From Brevundimonas sp. UBA7506 (GTDB lineage Bacteria; Pseudomonadota; Alphaproteobacteria; Caulobacterales; Caulobacteraceae): DNA of 64,000 nt. Within the stretch, counting starts at the first letter, position 1, and each line of letters begins with the position of its first letter. Below are positions 53,610-64,000 of this stretch, piece by piece. The DNA lies in the NCBI RefSeq assembly GCF_002479495.1, contig NZ_DLNQ01000015.1, forward strand, positions 64,000 to 127,999. The letters run 5' to 3'. The position numbers and the translations under genes were made by a program. The notes under the pieces are model-generated. The model did not search any database. It was given only the letters and a program-made list of their open reading frames with translations, and had not been told where the DNA came from.

Positions 53610-55223
53610 CTAGGTCGCCGTCTGTCCGATCATTGATCGGGCGACAGCCTCGGCGACCTTGATGCCGTCGACGGCGGCCGACAGGATGCCTCCTGCATAG
53701 CCCGCGCCTTCGCCGGCGGGAAACAGACCGCGCACGTTCAGGCTCTGGAAGTCCGCGCCGCGCGTCATGCGGATGGGCGAGGAACTGCGCGTCTCCACCC
53801 CCGTCAGCACCGCCTGGGCGTCGTCATAGCGAGGGATCTTGCGGCCGAAAACGGGCAGGGCCTCGCGCATCGCCGCGATCACATAGTCCGGCATAAGCGG
53901 GGCCAGATCAGTCGGGCGCACGCCTGGTCTATAGCTGGGCACGACCTCGCCCAGTGCGGTCGAGGGCCGTCCCGCCAGGAAGTCGCCGACCAGCTGGCCC
54001 GGCGCGAAATAGTCGCCGCCGCCCGCCGCATAGGCACGGGTCTCCAAATCCCGTTGCAGCTCGATCCCCGCCAGCGGGTGGTCGCTGGGATAGTCCTCGG
54101 GCGAGATGCCGACCACGAATCCGGAGTTGGCGTTCCGCTCGTTGCGCGAATACTGGCTCATGCCGTTGGTGACGACGCGCCCCGGCTCGCTGGTCGCCGC
54201 CACCACCGTCCCGCCCGGGCACATGCAGAAGCTGTAGACGGTCCGCCCGTTCGAACAGTGGTGCGAAAGCGAATAGGCGGCCGCCCCCAGATCGGGGTGT
54301 CCGGCGCAGGGCCCGAACAGGGCCTTGTCGATCCATGACTGCGGATGCTCGATGCGGAAGCCGATCGAGAAGGGCTTGGCCTCGATATGGACGCCCCGGT
54401 CGTACAGGGTCTGGAAGGTGTCGCGCGACGAATGGCCGATGGCGAAGACCACATGGTCGGCCTCCAGGAACTCCCCGGTGTGCAGATGCACGCCCCGCAG
54501 CTTGCCATTGTCGAGCTCGACATCGACCACCCGGTGTTCGAACCGGTACTCGCCGCCCAGGGCCTCGATCTTCTCGCGCATGGCCTCGACCATGGTCACC
54601 AGACGGAAGGTGCCGATGTGCGGATGCGCCTCGGTCAGGATCTCTTCCGGCGCGCCCGCCGCGACGAACTCGGTCAGGACCTTGCGGGCCAGGAAGCGCG
54701 GGTCCTTGATCTGGCTGTAGAGCTTGCCGTCGGAGAAGGTGCCGGCGCCGCCCTCGCCGAACTGTACGTTGGATTCCGGGTGCAACTTGCTCTTGCGCCA
54801 CAGCTCCCAGGTATCCTTGGTGCGTTCCCGCACCACCTTGCCGCGGTCGAGGATTATGGGCTTGAAGCCCATTTCGGCCAGGATCAGCCCAGCGAACAGG
54901 CCGCAGGGCCCGGCTCCGATCACGATGGGCCTCAGGCCCTGGTCTTTGGGCGCGACCGCAACCGGACGATAGGTGACGTCCGGCGCGGGGTGAACGTGCA
55001 CGTCGTCCTTGAAACGGGCCAGCAACGCGGCCTCGTCCCTGACTTCGACGTCGACAATATAGACCTTCAGGATGGCGGACTTTCGACGCGCGTCGTGCGC
55101 CCGCTTCCAGACCGACCAGGAAATGACATCACCCGGCGGCACGCCCAGGCGGGTAGCGATCACGGCGGGCAAGGCCTCCGGCGGGTGATCGAGAGGCAGC
55201 TTGAGTTCTGACAGGCGCAACAT
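53610..55223 (-). CDS. NAD(P)/FAD-dependent oxidoreductase (YtfP-like)
   Basis: A 537-residue flavoprotein of the group annotated as FAD-dependent dehydrogenases/YtfP. An N-terminal domain (about 1-100) with SAILKVYIVDVEVRDEAALLARF precedes a Rossmann fold PIVIGAGPCGLFAGLILAEMG (about 114-130). Other signatures are NVQFGEGGAGTFSDGKLYS, YDRGVHIEAKPFSIGFRIEHPQ, YSFCMCPGGTVVAATSEPG and PAGEGAGYAGGILSAAVDGIK. Substrate not known. I chose ATG 55221-55223 (MLRLSELKLPLDH). It lies between the two aconitase genes but is not coupled to either; a terminator bounds it on the acnA side. Confidence 0.85.
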   Translation of the reverse strand: MLRLSELKLPLDHPPEALPAVIATRLGVPPGDVISWSVWKRAHDARRKSAILKVYIVDVEVRDEAALLARFKDDVHVHPAPDVTYRPVAVAPKDQGLRPIVIGAGPCGLFAGLILAEMGFKPIILDRGKVVRERTKDTWELWRKSKLHPESNVQFGEGGAGTFSDGKLYSQIKDPRFLARKVLTEFVAAGAPEEILTEAHPHIGTFRLVTMVEAMREKIEALGGEYRFEHRVVDVELDNGKLRGVHLHTGEFLEADHVVFAIGHSSRDTFQTLYDRGVHIEAKPFSIGFRIEHPQSWIDKALFGPCAGHPDLGAAAYSLSHHCSNGRTVYSFCMCPGGTVVAATSEPGRVVTNGMSQYSRNERNANSGFVVGISPEDYPSDHPLAGIELQRDLETRAYAAGGGDYFAPGQLVGDFLAGRPSTALGEVVPSYRPGVRPTDLAPLMPDYVIAAMREALPVFGRKIPRYDDAQAVLTGVETRSSSPIRMTRGADFQSLNVRGLFPAGEGAGYAGGILSAAVDGIKVAEAVARSMIGQTAT

Positions 55224-55287
55224 CGGTGTCTTGTAGCCGTTCGTGACGCCAAACGCATGAGGCAAGAGGCGGCGGACGGCCGAAGAA

Positions 55288-55317
55288 AAAGGCCGGTGGA
55301 TCGCTCCACCGGCCTTT
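55288..55317 (-). terminator. terminator after acnA
   Basis: A perfect 13-bp stem (AAAGGCCGGTGGA at 55288-55300, TCCACCGGCCTTT at 55305-55317); on the minus strand it is followed by TTTTTCTTC, so it terminates acnA. Confidence 0.88.
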
Positions 55318-55342
55318 CCAGTCCTTAGCCTGAAGCCTCGCC

Positions 55343-58069
<2,727 letters not shown>

Positions 58070-58265
58070 GGAGAAGTCCTCTGACTAACGCCGCCCGACA
58101 ATTCGGTTGCGCCTTCGCGCGCTGGACGCCGGGGCGCACAGGTCCCAGGCGCGCGCGGCGAAAGCCTGCTGCGGCGCTTGCGGATATAGTCCTGTGCGGG
58201 GAAGCCGTCCATGTATCCACACGGGCGCCATGGACATCGAGAACGGTTCGCAAGTCGGCGGGGTC

Positions 58266-58889
58266 ATGCTGAAGACGGTCGACATCGAGGCCCTGAGCCT
58301 GTCGCGCGGCGAGCGTGTCCTGTTCCAGGGCCTGTCGCTGCGGCTTTCGGCGGGCGAGGCCGTGGCTCTGACCGGGGCCAACGGGGCGGGCAAGACCAGC
58401 CTGCTGCGCGCCGTGGCGGGCTTTATCCGTCCCGATGCGGGGGCGATCACTTTTGGCGGCGCGGACGGTGAGGCGCTGGATCCGGAGAACGCGCGGCAGG
58501 GCGGCGTCCACCTGCTGGGCCACCTCGAAGGGCTGAAGCCGACGCGGACGGCGCGTCAGGAATTCGACTTCCAGACCGCCTGGCTGGGCGGGGATGAGGC
58601 CGCGCGCGAGGCCGCCGTCACGCGGCTGTCGTTGGCGCCCCTGCTCGATCTGGAGACCCGCAAGCTGTCGGCGGGGCAGAAGCGGCGGCTGTCGCTGGCC
58701 CGGCTGATCGCCGCGCCGCGCGCCCTGTGGCTGCTCGACGAACCCCTGGCCCCGCTGGACGAGCGCTGGCGGGCGGTCGCCGCCGAGTTGATGGCGGCGC
58801 ATCTGGCCTCGGGCGGGATGATTCTGGCGGCGGTGCACGACCCCCTGCCCGTTCCGGCGCGCAATCTGGATCTCGGGGGCCTGTCTTGA
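58266..58889 (+). CDS. ccmA: heme exporter ATP-binding protein CcmA
   Basis: A 207-residue ABC ATPase of the cytochrome c maturation system. Walker A is LTGANGAGKTSLLRAVAG, the ABC signature is KLSAGQKRRLSLARL, Walker B is LWLLDEPLAPLDERW and the H-loop is AVHDPLPVPA. ATG 58266 (MLKTVDIEALSL) gives the family's normal length of about 207 residues; an in-frame ATG at 58230 would add 12. CcmAB together with CcmC moves haem or a reductant for holo-CcmE. The stop overlaps ccmB as TTGA. Confidence 0.9.
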   Translation: MLKTVDIEALSLSRGERVLFQGLSLRLSAGEAVALTGANGAGKTSLLRAVAGFIRPDAGAITFGGADGEALDPENARQGGVHLLGHLEGLKPTRTARQEFDFQTAWLGGDEAAREAAVTRLSLAPLLDLETRKLSAGQKRRLSLARLIAAPRALWLLDEPLAPLDERWRAVAAELMAAHLASGGMILAAVHDPLPVPARNLDLGGLS

Positions 58890-59551
58890 AGGCCGTGCGG
58901 GTCCTGTTCGGCCGCGAGCTGTCGCTGGCCTGGGGCGGCGGCGGCGGGCCGCTGCTGGCGTGCGGCTTCATGCTGTGCCTGACCGCCATCCTGCCGCTGG
59001 CGGCGGGCGGCGATCCGCGCGTTCTGGCCCCGGCGGCCTCGGGCGCCAGTTGGATGGCCCTGGCCCTGGCCTCCCTGTTGTCGCTGGAGCGTCTGTTTGA
59101 GCGCGATCTGGAGGACGGGGCGCTGGACCTTCTGGCCCTCGGCCCCCTGCCTCTGGAGGCGACGGTGGCGATCAAGGCCCTGGCCCAGTGGCTGGCGACC
59201 GGCTTGCCGCTGGCCCTCGCCGCCCCGGTGGCGGCTCTGGCCCTGGGCCAGCCGGCCCAACTGATCGGTCTGACGGCGCTGGCGGCGGCGCTCGGCGGTC
59301 TGGGTTTCGCCTTCACCGGGGCGCTCGGCGCTGCTCTGGCTCTGGGGGCCAGGCGCGGGGGTCTGCTGATCGCGGTGGTGGTGCTGCCGCTGTTCATTCC
59401 GCCGGTGGTGTTCGGGGCGGGCGCCCTGACGCGGGCGGCGGGCGGCGGCGATCCGCTCTCGGCCCTGGCCCTTCTGGGCGCCTATGTCCTGTTCGCGGTG
59501 GTCATCGCCCCGGTGGCCGGGGCGGCGGCGATCCGAAACGCCCAAGGGTAG
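58886..59551 (+). CDS. ccmB: heme exporter permease CcmB
   Basis: A 221-residue inner-membrane permease with about six helices (FMLCLTAILPLAAGG, ASWMALALASLLSLERLFERDLEDGALDLLALGPL, LAQWLATGLPLALAAPVAALALG, ALGGLGFAFTGALGAALALGARRGGLLIAVVVLPLFIPPVVFG, ALALLGAYVLFAVVIAPVAGAAAI). The RLFERDLEDGALDLL loop and VLPLFIPPVVFG motif are typical for CcmB. Start is a TTG at 58886 overlapping the ccmA stop, or GTG 58895. No ccmC or ccmD follows; the next gene is on the opposite strand. Confidence 0.88.
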   Translation: MKAVRVLFGRELSLAWGGGGGPLLACGFMLCLTAILPLAAGGDPRVLAPAASGASWMALALASLLSLERLFERDLEDGALDLLALGPLPLEATVAIKALAQWLATGLPLALAAPVAALALGQPAQLIGLTALAAALGGLGFAFTGALGAALALGARRGGLLIAVVVLPLFIPPVVFGAGALTRAAGGGDPLSALALLGAYVLFAVVIAPVAGAAAIRNAQG

Positions 59552-59557
59552 TCGCTG

Positions 59558-60151
59558 TCAGCCGCGCGGCTTCAGCGTGACATAGAGGGCGCCGTCGCCG
59601 CCGTGGCGGCGGTGGGCCGAGGCGAAGCCGGACACCACGCCGCGCAGGTGCGGCCCGGTCAGCCAGTCATGCACCGAGCCGCGGATGATCCCGCCGCCCC
59701 GCCGCCCCTGCCCGGTGATGACCAGAACCGAACGCAGGCCGCGCATCTGGCAGCTGATGAGGAAGCCGCGCAGTTGATCCTCGGCCTCGAAGCGGCCGAA
59801 GCCGTGCAGGTCGATGCGGGCCTCGATCGGATCGCGTTCGCGCGACAGGCGGCGCTGGCGGCGCGGCTCCAGCTCCTCGGGCGTCGGACGGGCGCGGATC
59901 TGCGTGGGCTGGGCGGGGACAATGATCCCCAGGGCCTCGAAACTCGGCGTCTGATCGGGCGCCTTGCGCTTTTTGCCGGCGACGCCGCGCGCGGGCTTGG
60001 CGGCAACGAGCGGAATTTCAGGATCAGGCACGACCGCGCCGGGGGTGACGCGGGCGGCCTTGCGGCGCGCGGGCGGGGTCACCGCGCCGGTCACCCTGGC
60101 CCAGATGCGTTTGTCGTCGTCAGTGGGGTCTGAAGGGCCTTTGCGGGCCAC
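59558..60151 (-). CDS. Smr/MutS2-type endonuclease domain protein
   Basis: A 197-residue protein with a basic N-terminal half and a C-terminal Smr domain (about 110-195): RIDLHGFGRFEAEDQLRGFLISCQMRGLRSVLVITGQGRRGGGIIRGSVHDWLTGPHLRGVVSGFASAHRRHGGDGALYVTLK (shown in parts: IDLHGFGRFEAE, LVITGQGRRGGG, FASAHRRHGGDGA). Stand-alone Smr proteins nick or cleave nucleic acids; the DLHG motif and HGGDGA are conserved. It ends 6 bases from ccmB in the convergent direction and follows the small XRE gene by one base. Confidence 0.9.
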   Translation of the reverse strand: MARKGPSDPTDDDKRIWARVTGAVTPPARRKAARVTPGAVVPDPEIPLVAAKPARGVAGKKRKAPDQTPSFEALGIIVPAQPTQIRARPTPEELEPRRQRRLSRERDPIEARIDLHGFGRFEAEDQLRGFLISCQMRGLRSVLVITGQGRRGGGIIRGSVHDWLTGPHLRGVVSGFASAHRRHGGDGALYVTLKPRG

Positions 60152-60152
60152 C

Positions 60153-60386
60153 TCAGTCCTCGCCGTCGAAGACGTCTCCGGGACCGGGCTCGTGGGCCAG
60201 CAGGTCGCCGGGCTGGCAGTCCAGTTCGCGGCACAGGGCGTCCAGCGTCGAGAAGCGCACGGCGCGGGCCTTGCCGGTCTTGAGGATCGACAGGTTGGCG
60301 ACCGTCACGCCGACGCGGTCGGCGAGTTCCGTCAGCGACATGCGCCGTTCGGCGAGAATGCGGTCAAGTTGGACGCGAATGGCCAT
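60153..60386 (-). CDS. small XRE-family HTH regulator (YozG-like)
   Basis: A 77-residue protein that is almost only an HTH (AIRVQLDRILAERRMSLTELADRVGVTVANLSILKTGKARAVRFSTLDALCRELDCQPGDLL, read in pieces). The pattern LTELADRVGVTVANLSILKTGKARAVRFSTL fits the YozG/Cro-C1 type often found beside DUF2975 membrane proteins. Here a DUF2975 gene lies 23 bases upstream on the same strand, so the pair probably works together. Its stop is 1 base before the Smr gene. Confidence 0.88.
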   Translation of the reverse strand: MAIRVQLDRILAERRMSLTELADRVGVTVANLSILKTGKARAVRFSTLDALCRELDCQPGDLLAHEPGPGDVFDGED

Positions 60387-60409
60387 GGGCAGAGCTTAGC
60401 GTTTCCAGA

Positions 60410-61018
60410 TCAGATCGTCAGTTCAGATTCGCGGCGCAGACGCGCGCCTTCGCGGAAGACCTCCGCCAGGACGAAGACGACGAGGATGGAGAAGACGGGG
60501 GTGAGCAGGTCGCTGACGCCCTGGGGCTCCATCACCCCGGGGGCCAGTCGCGCGGCCACCAGACCCTGAGCGACCCAGACGCCGCCGGTCACGATGGCCA
60601 GGATCAGGCCGATCTGGCGCAGGCGGCGCACGTTGTCGGGCTGGAAGGGGTCGCCCAGGGTCAGGGTGCGGAAAATCTTTCGCAGACCGCGCAGGATCAT
60701 GAGGAAACCGCCGAAATAGGCGGTCATGGCGCCCACGCCGAACAGGAGCAGGGGGCGGGTCAGCGGGATCTGGCGGCCGTTGTCGCCGTCGGTGGCGGTG
60801 ACGTAGAGACCGTCGATGGGAATGAAGATGGAGGCGACCCAGAGCAGCAGCAGCACGCCGGTGATCAGGGTCAGCAGGACATAGGCGACGTCCAGGGCGA
60901 TCTTCAGCAGGCTGGAGACAGAGCCGGGGCCTATGGTTCTCAAATTGGGTGTCCGCAGGTTCGCGCCGGTCAGGCGCGGCGCTCTCATCCCGATAGCAGG
61001 CCGTTTCGGGAAGCGCAT
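60410..61018 (-). CDS. DUF2975 membrane protein
   Basis: A 202-residue protein with about four membrane helices: VAYVLLTLITGVLLLLWVASIFI, RPLLLFGVGAMTAYFGGFLMIL, IGLILAIVTGGVWVAQGLVAA and LLTPVFSILVVFVLAEVFREGA. The charged segment FRTLTLGDPFQPDNVRRLRQIG is the DUF2975 signature. Members are often next to small XRE regulators, as here. No mechanism is established. The true start may be the ATG 30 bases downstream (MRAPRLTG). Confidence 0.82.
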   Translation of the reverse strand: MRFPKRPAIGMRAPRLTGANLRTPNLRTIGPGSVSSLLKIALDVAYVLLTLITGVLLLLWVASIFIPIDGLYVTATDGDNGRQIPLTRPLLLFGVGAMTAYFGGFLMILRGLRKIFRTLTLGDPFQPDNVRRLRQIGLILAIVTGGVWVAQGLVAARLAPGVMEPQGVSDLLTPVFSILVVFVLAEVFREGARLRRESELTI

Positions 61019-61147
61019 GAAGTCAGATCTCAGGCCGGGTGGTTCGGGCGGCGATCGCCGCGCGGGGTCCGGCGAACCCTCACGCGGCGCTATTCTTCGC
61101 GGTGTTCATGCTGATCGTCAAAGCCCCCGATACGATCCAGAGCCGGA

Positions 61148-61264
61148 TCACAGGCTCTGGACGACCATGGCGATGGCTGCGGTGGGCAGGGCGGCCAGCA
61201 GAAGGGCGTTGAAGAAGCCGTGGCCGACGCGGTCCATCCAGATCGAGGTTTTCATCGCTTGCAT
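61148..61264 (-). CDS. 38-residue single-pass membrane peptide
   Basis: A short frame MQAMKTSIWMDRVGHGFF-NALLLAALPTAAIAMVVQSL (hydrophobic helix at about residues 17-35), TGA at 61148-61150. The upstream ATG 61264 has a GGAG site seven bases before it; ATG 61255 is the alternative start. It is on the same strand as the DUF2975 gene, 130 bases before that gene's start, preceded by an inverted repeat at 61282-61296. It resembles other small regulatory membrane peptides in size, but no family is recognised. Confidence 0.5.
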   Translation of the reverse strand: MQAMKTSIWMDRVGHGFFNALLLAALPTAAIAMVVQSL

Positions 61265-61281
61265 CTTATCTCTCCGTGATT

Positions 61282-61296
61282 GCACGATTTTCGTGC
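61282..61296. promoter_or_regulatory. GCACGA-TTT-TCGTGC inverted repeat
   Basis: Perfect 6-bp arms with a 3-base centre, 18 bases before the small membrane peptide start on the minus strand. The location suggests an operator for that transcript; a short hairpin is the alternative. Confidence 0.35.
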
Positions 61297-61409
61297 GTTT
61301 CTGTTATGTCGCTGGGTGAACTTTGCGTCTTTTTTGCTTCGTCCGAACGGTGCGACCCCCGTTCTTGAGATTGAAGATAGGGGCGACCCCGCCGAAAAGC
61401 ACGTTACAT

Positions 61410-61429
61410 ATCGTTTAACGATGTTAAAC
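61410..61429. promoter_or_regulatory. nested palindrome upstream of rdgB
   Basis: ATCGTTTAACGAT (61410-61422) is a palindrome centred on one T, and GTTTAAC...GTTAAAC (61413-61419, 61423-61429) is a second palindrome around GAT. The two share bases. It lies 36 bases before the rdgB start in an AT-rich stretch. It looks like a protein-binding site; TTAA-N5-TTAA is close to, but not, a CtrA box (which needs N7). Confidence 0.4.
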
Positions 61430-61464
61430 TTCCGCAATGCATCGGACAGGACTAAGGTCGCGTC

Positions 61465-62079
61465 ATGAATCTCAAGCTGATCAAGGGGATGCGGCTGGTG
61501 GCCGCGACCCATAATCCGGGCAAGGCGCGCGAGATCGAAGCGCTGCTGGATGGAAATTACAGGATCGTCACGGCCGGCAGCCTCAACCTGCCTGAGCCGG
61601 ACGAGACCGAGAGCACCTTCGTCGGCAACGCCATGCTGAAGGCGCGTCACGCCGCCGAGGCTTCGGGCGAGGTGGCCCTCGCGGACGACTCGGGCCTGTC
61701 GGTCGCGGCCCTAGACGGGGCGCCGGGCATCTTCTCGGCGCGTTGGGCCGGTCCGGGCAAGGACTTCGCCCTGGCCATGAAGAAGGTCGAGGCGCGGCTG
61801 GAGGAGATCGGCGCCTCGGGATCTTTGGGGGATCGCCGCGCCTGGTTCACCTCGGCTCTGGCCGTGGCCTGGCCCGACGGCCCCTGCGTGGTGGTCGAGG
61901 GGCGCATCGACGGCGACCTGGTCTTCCCGCCGCGCGGCGACCGGGGTTTCGGCTATGACCCCATCTTCCGACCGGAAGGCTCGGATCTGACCTTCGGCGA
62001 GATGGACCCGGTGGAGAAGGACGCCCTCAGCCACCGCGCCCGCGCCTTCGCCCGGCTCAAGGCGGCGCTGATTGACTGA
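61465..62079 (+). CDS. rdgB: XTP/dITP pyrophosphatase
   Basis: A 204-residue Ham1/RdgB enzyme that hydrolyses non-canonical purine NTPs such as ITP and XTP. Signatures are [65 protein letters not shown] (read in parts) and [15 protein letters not shown] with [22 protein letters not shown] 61465 is chosen. Its stop overlaps the hemW start. The order rdgB-hemW is conserved in proteobacteria. Confidence 0.95.
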   Translation: MNLKLIKGMRLVAATHNPGKAREIEALLDGNYRIVTAGSLNLPEPDETESTFVGNAMLKARHAAEASGEVALADDSGLSVAALDGAPGIFSARWAGPGKDFALAMKKVEARLEEIGASGSLGDRRAWFTSALAVAWPDGPCVVVEGRIDGDLVFPPRGDRGFGYDPIFRPEGSDLTFGEMDPVEKDALSHRARAFARLKAALID

Positions 62080-63226
62080 CGACCTGTCAGGTTCGCTCGC
62101 CCTCTATGTTCACTGGCCCTACTGCGCCCGCATCTGCCCCTATTGCGACTTCAACGTCGTGCGCGACCGGGGACGGGTCGAGGAGCAGGCCGGGCTGGTT
62201 CAGGCCGTCCTGGCGGACATGGAGGCGCAGGCCGCTCTGGTCGGGCCGCGTCGGCTGGCCTCGATCTTCTTCGGCGGCGGCACGCCGTCCCTGATGCCGC
62301 CCGAGGCTGTGGCGGCGGTGATCGCACGGGCCAGGGCGCTTTTCCCTCCGGCAGGCGACATAGAAATCACGCTGGAGGCCAACCCCACCGACGCCGAGGC
62401 GGGCCGCTACGCCGCATTGGCGGAGGCCGGGATCAACCGCCTGTCCATGGGGGTGCAGTCGTTCGACGACGCGGCCCTGGCCTTCCTCGGCCGCGACCAT
62501 TCGGCGGCGGAGGCCCGGCGGGCGGTTGAGACGGCGGGGCGGGCCTTCCCGCGTCTGTCCATCGACCTGATCTACGCCCGACCGGGGCAATCCGTGGCCG
62601 ACTGGACGGCGGAACTGACCACGGCGCTGGACCTCGGCTTCGAGCACGTCTCGCCCTATCAACTGACCATAGAGCCGACGACAGCCTTTGGCCGGGCCTT
62701 CGCGCGCGGAACCCTGACCCCGCCGGACGAGGATCTGGCGGCGTCTCTCTATGAGGCCACGCAAGACGTGCTCGAGGGGGCGGGGTTCGAGGCCTATGAG
62801 GTGTCCAACCATGCGCGCGACGTCGCGGCGCGCTCCAGCCACAATCTGCACGTCTGGCGCGGCGGCGATTATCTGGGCCTCGGCCCCGGCGCCCACGGGC
62901 GGCTGACCCTGGGGGGCGAGCGGACGGCCACGGTCGCCCACCGCCGCATCGCCGACTATGTCGCGGGCGTCGCCGCTGGAACGCCCTGGGCCGAGCGTGA
63001 GACGATGGATGCGCCGGGCGCCGCCGAGGAACTGGTCCTGCTGGGTCTGCGCACCGTCGAGGGCGTGCCCCTGCCCTTGCTGCACACGCTGGGTCTGTCC
63101 GAGACGACCGGGCCGCTGGCCGACCTGATCGCCGACGGCTTCCTTGGAGCGCAAGGCGGCCGCATCGCCGCCACGGCGCGGGGGCGGCCCCTGCTCGACG
63201 CCGTGCTGAAAGCCCTGCTGACCTAG
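62072..63226 (+). CDS. hemW: radical SAM heme chaperone HemW
   Basis: A 384-residue radical-SAM protein, formerly HemN-like, that binds haem and helps insert it into respiratory enzymes. The 4Fe-4S site is [12 protein letters not shown] (Cys18, Cys22, Cys25), followed by [36 protein letters not shown] and [52 protein letters not shown]. It lacks the extra cysteine that defines true HemN. Start is a TTG at 62072 that overlaps rdgB by eight bases. Confidence 0.93.
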   Translation: MTDDLSGSLALYVHWPYCARICPYCDFNVVRDRGRVEEQAGLVQAVLADMEAQAALVGPRRLASIFFGGGTPSLMPPEAVAAVIARARALFPPAGDIEITLEANPTDAEAGRYAALAEAGINRLSMGVQSFDDAALAFLGRDHSAAEARRAVETAGRAFPRLSIDLIYARPGQSVADWTAELTTALDLGFEHVSPYQLTIEPTTAFGRAFARGTLTPPDEDLAASLYEATQDVLEGAGFEAYEVSNHARDVAARSSHNLHVWRGGDYLGLGPGAHGRLTLGGERTATVAHRRIADYVAGVAAGTPWAERETMDAPGAAEELVLLGLRTVEGVPLPLLHTLGLSETTGPLADLIADGFLGAQGGRIAATARGRPLLDAVLKALLT

Positions 63227-63272
63227 GCGCTCGACCTAGACCCGAAGGGCCGGGGCTGGCAGGGTCGCGCCG

Positions 63273-64000
63273 ATGTCAGACGCCTCCCTCTTCCCGCCGA
63301 CCGCCCCGCCCGCGCGTTCCGTCGCGCCGGGCCTCTATCTGGTGGCCACGCCCATCGGCAACCTGCGCGACATGACGCTGCGGGCGCTGGACGTTCTGGC
63401 CGCCGCCGATCTGGTCCTGGCCGAGGACACACGCGTCACCGCCAAGCTGCTGACCGCCTATGGCCTGCGCGCCAAACTCGAACGCTGCGACGATCACGCC
63501 TCGGCGCGCGCCGCCGAGATCGCCGTAGAGCGTTTGAAGGCGGGCGAGGTCGTGGCCCTGGTCTCGGACGCGGGCACGCCCCTGGTGTCGGACCCCGGCT
63601 ATGTCGTGGCCCGCGCCGCCATCAACGAGGGCCTGCCGGTCCATCCCATCCCCGGCGCCTCCAGCCTGCTGGCCGCCCTGTGCCTGGCGGGCCAGCCCGC
63701 CGACCGGGTGCTGTTCGCCGGCTTCCTGCCGCCCAAGTCGGGGGCGCGAAAGACCATGCTGGAGGAACTGCGCGTCGGGCGTCAGACCCTGGTCTTCTTC
63801 GAAAGCGGCCCGCGCCTGAAGGACAGCCTGACCGACATGGCGGTGGTGCTGGGCGACCGCCCGGCCGCCGTCACCCGCGAACTGACCAAGCTCTATGAAG
63901 AGGCGGTGCGCGGGACGCTGTCCGAACTGGCCGCCGATCCACGCTGCGACGCGCCCAAGGGCGAGATCGTCGTCGTCATCGGCCCCGGCGAGGCCGAGGT
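63273..64000 (+). CDS. rsmI: 16S rRNA (cytidine-1402-2'-O) methyltransferase RsmI, 5' part
   Basis: The plus frame from ATG 63273 to the window end encodes about 242 residues of a SAM-dependent tetrapyrrole-methylase-fold protein. Signatures are GLYLVATPIGNLRDMTLRALDVL, LVLAEDTRVTAKLLTAYGL, VALVSDAGTPLVSDPGYVV, PIPGASSLLAALCLAGQPADRVLFAGFLPPKSGAR and LVFFESGPRLKDSL. RsmI methylates C1402 of 16S rRNA. The gene runs off the window; the missing end is roughly 40-50 residues for a normal length of about 285. Confidence 0.92.
   Translation, partial: MSDASLFPPTAPPARSVAPGLYLVATPIGNLRDMTLRALDVLAAADLVLAEDTRVTAKLLTAYGLRAKLERCDDHASARAAEIAVERLKAGEVVALVSDAGTPLVSDPGYVVARAAINEGLPVHPIPGASSLLAALCLAGQPADRVLFAGFLPPKSGARKTMLEELRVGRQTLVFFESGPRLKDSLTDMAVVLGDRPAAVTRELTKLYEEAVRGTLSELAADPRCDAPKGEIVVVIGPGEAE

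Noticed and set aside
61417..61428. TTAA-N5-TTAA as a CtrA box
   Set aside because: CtrA sites need seven bases between the TTAA halves; only five are present here.

Overview
The window is GC-rich, tightly packed chromosomal DNA of an alphaproteobacterium in the order Caulobacterales, most like Brevundimonas. The order is suggested by a cenR-like response regulator, an ntrZ-like gene, leuS-lptE-holA, parB-parA-rsmG-mnmG-mnmE-rho and hemJ-hemH-hemE ending at a gene-free region. That region is followed by a PEP-synthase/PPDK regulatory kinase gene, then maf-aroE-coaE-dnaQ-secB. In Caulobacter crescentus the interval between hemE and the first numbered gene is the chromosomal origin, so 20448-20968 is very probably oriC. 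From parB to hemE all genes read leftward, and the five genes after oriC read rightward, as expected for two diverging replichores.

Layout. 1-5140: end of an SLC13-type permease, a secreted protein of unknown function, a 40-residue membrane peptide, a LysR regulator, CenR-like regulator, PLP homeostasis protein, ThiE-like protein and NtrZ-like periplasmic protein. 5144-9830: lipoprotein, leuS, lptE, holA. 9896-20447: parAB partition locus with four parS sites, tRNA/rRNA modification genes, rho and late haem synthesis. 20448-20968: oriC, with an AT-rich block, DnaA-box-like sites, six GANTC sites and a dense array of GGCGCC palindromes. 20969-30524: regulatory kinase, maf, aroE, coaE, dnaQ, secB, a Tim44-like protein, mltA, a HerA-type ATPase and an AI-2E-family transporter. 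30931-45814: large NAD-glutamate dehydrogenase, universal stress protein, NfuA-like protein, two XRE regulators, tsaB-rimI-fur-miaB, phoH-ybeY-lnt and two more XRE regulators. 45889-50641: peroxide defence (ahpD, ahpC, katG, oxyR). 50958-58069: aconitase B, an FAD protein and aconitase A. 58266-64000: ccmAB, a Smr protein, a small XRE/DUF2975 pair, rdgB, hemW and the start of rsmI.

The most interesting unexplained structure is a family of nine small two-stem elements of about 40 bp. Both stems differ in sequence from copy to copy yet stay complementary, while two internal-loop strands (CAAGCAG and CGNT) are nearly fixed. Six copies lie 1-12 bases after a stop codon in the same orientation relative to the gene (rho, hemJ, secB, gdhZ, usp, nfuA); three more are in tandem between miaB and phoH. 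Other notable points are the oriC GGCGCC array with three exact 11-bp iterons, an OxyR with only one cysteine, both aconitase families side by side, two large inverted-repeat elements, and parS-like half-sites in front of adjacent XRE regulators. No rRNA, tRNA, CRISPR array, prophage or insertion sequence with a transposase was seen.
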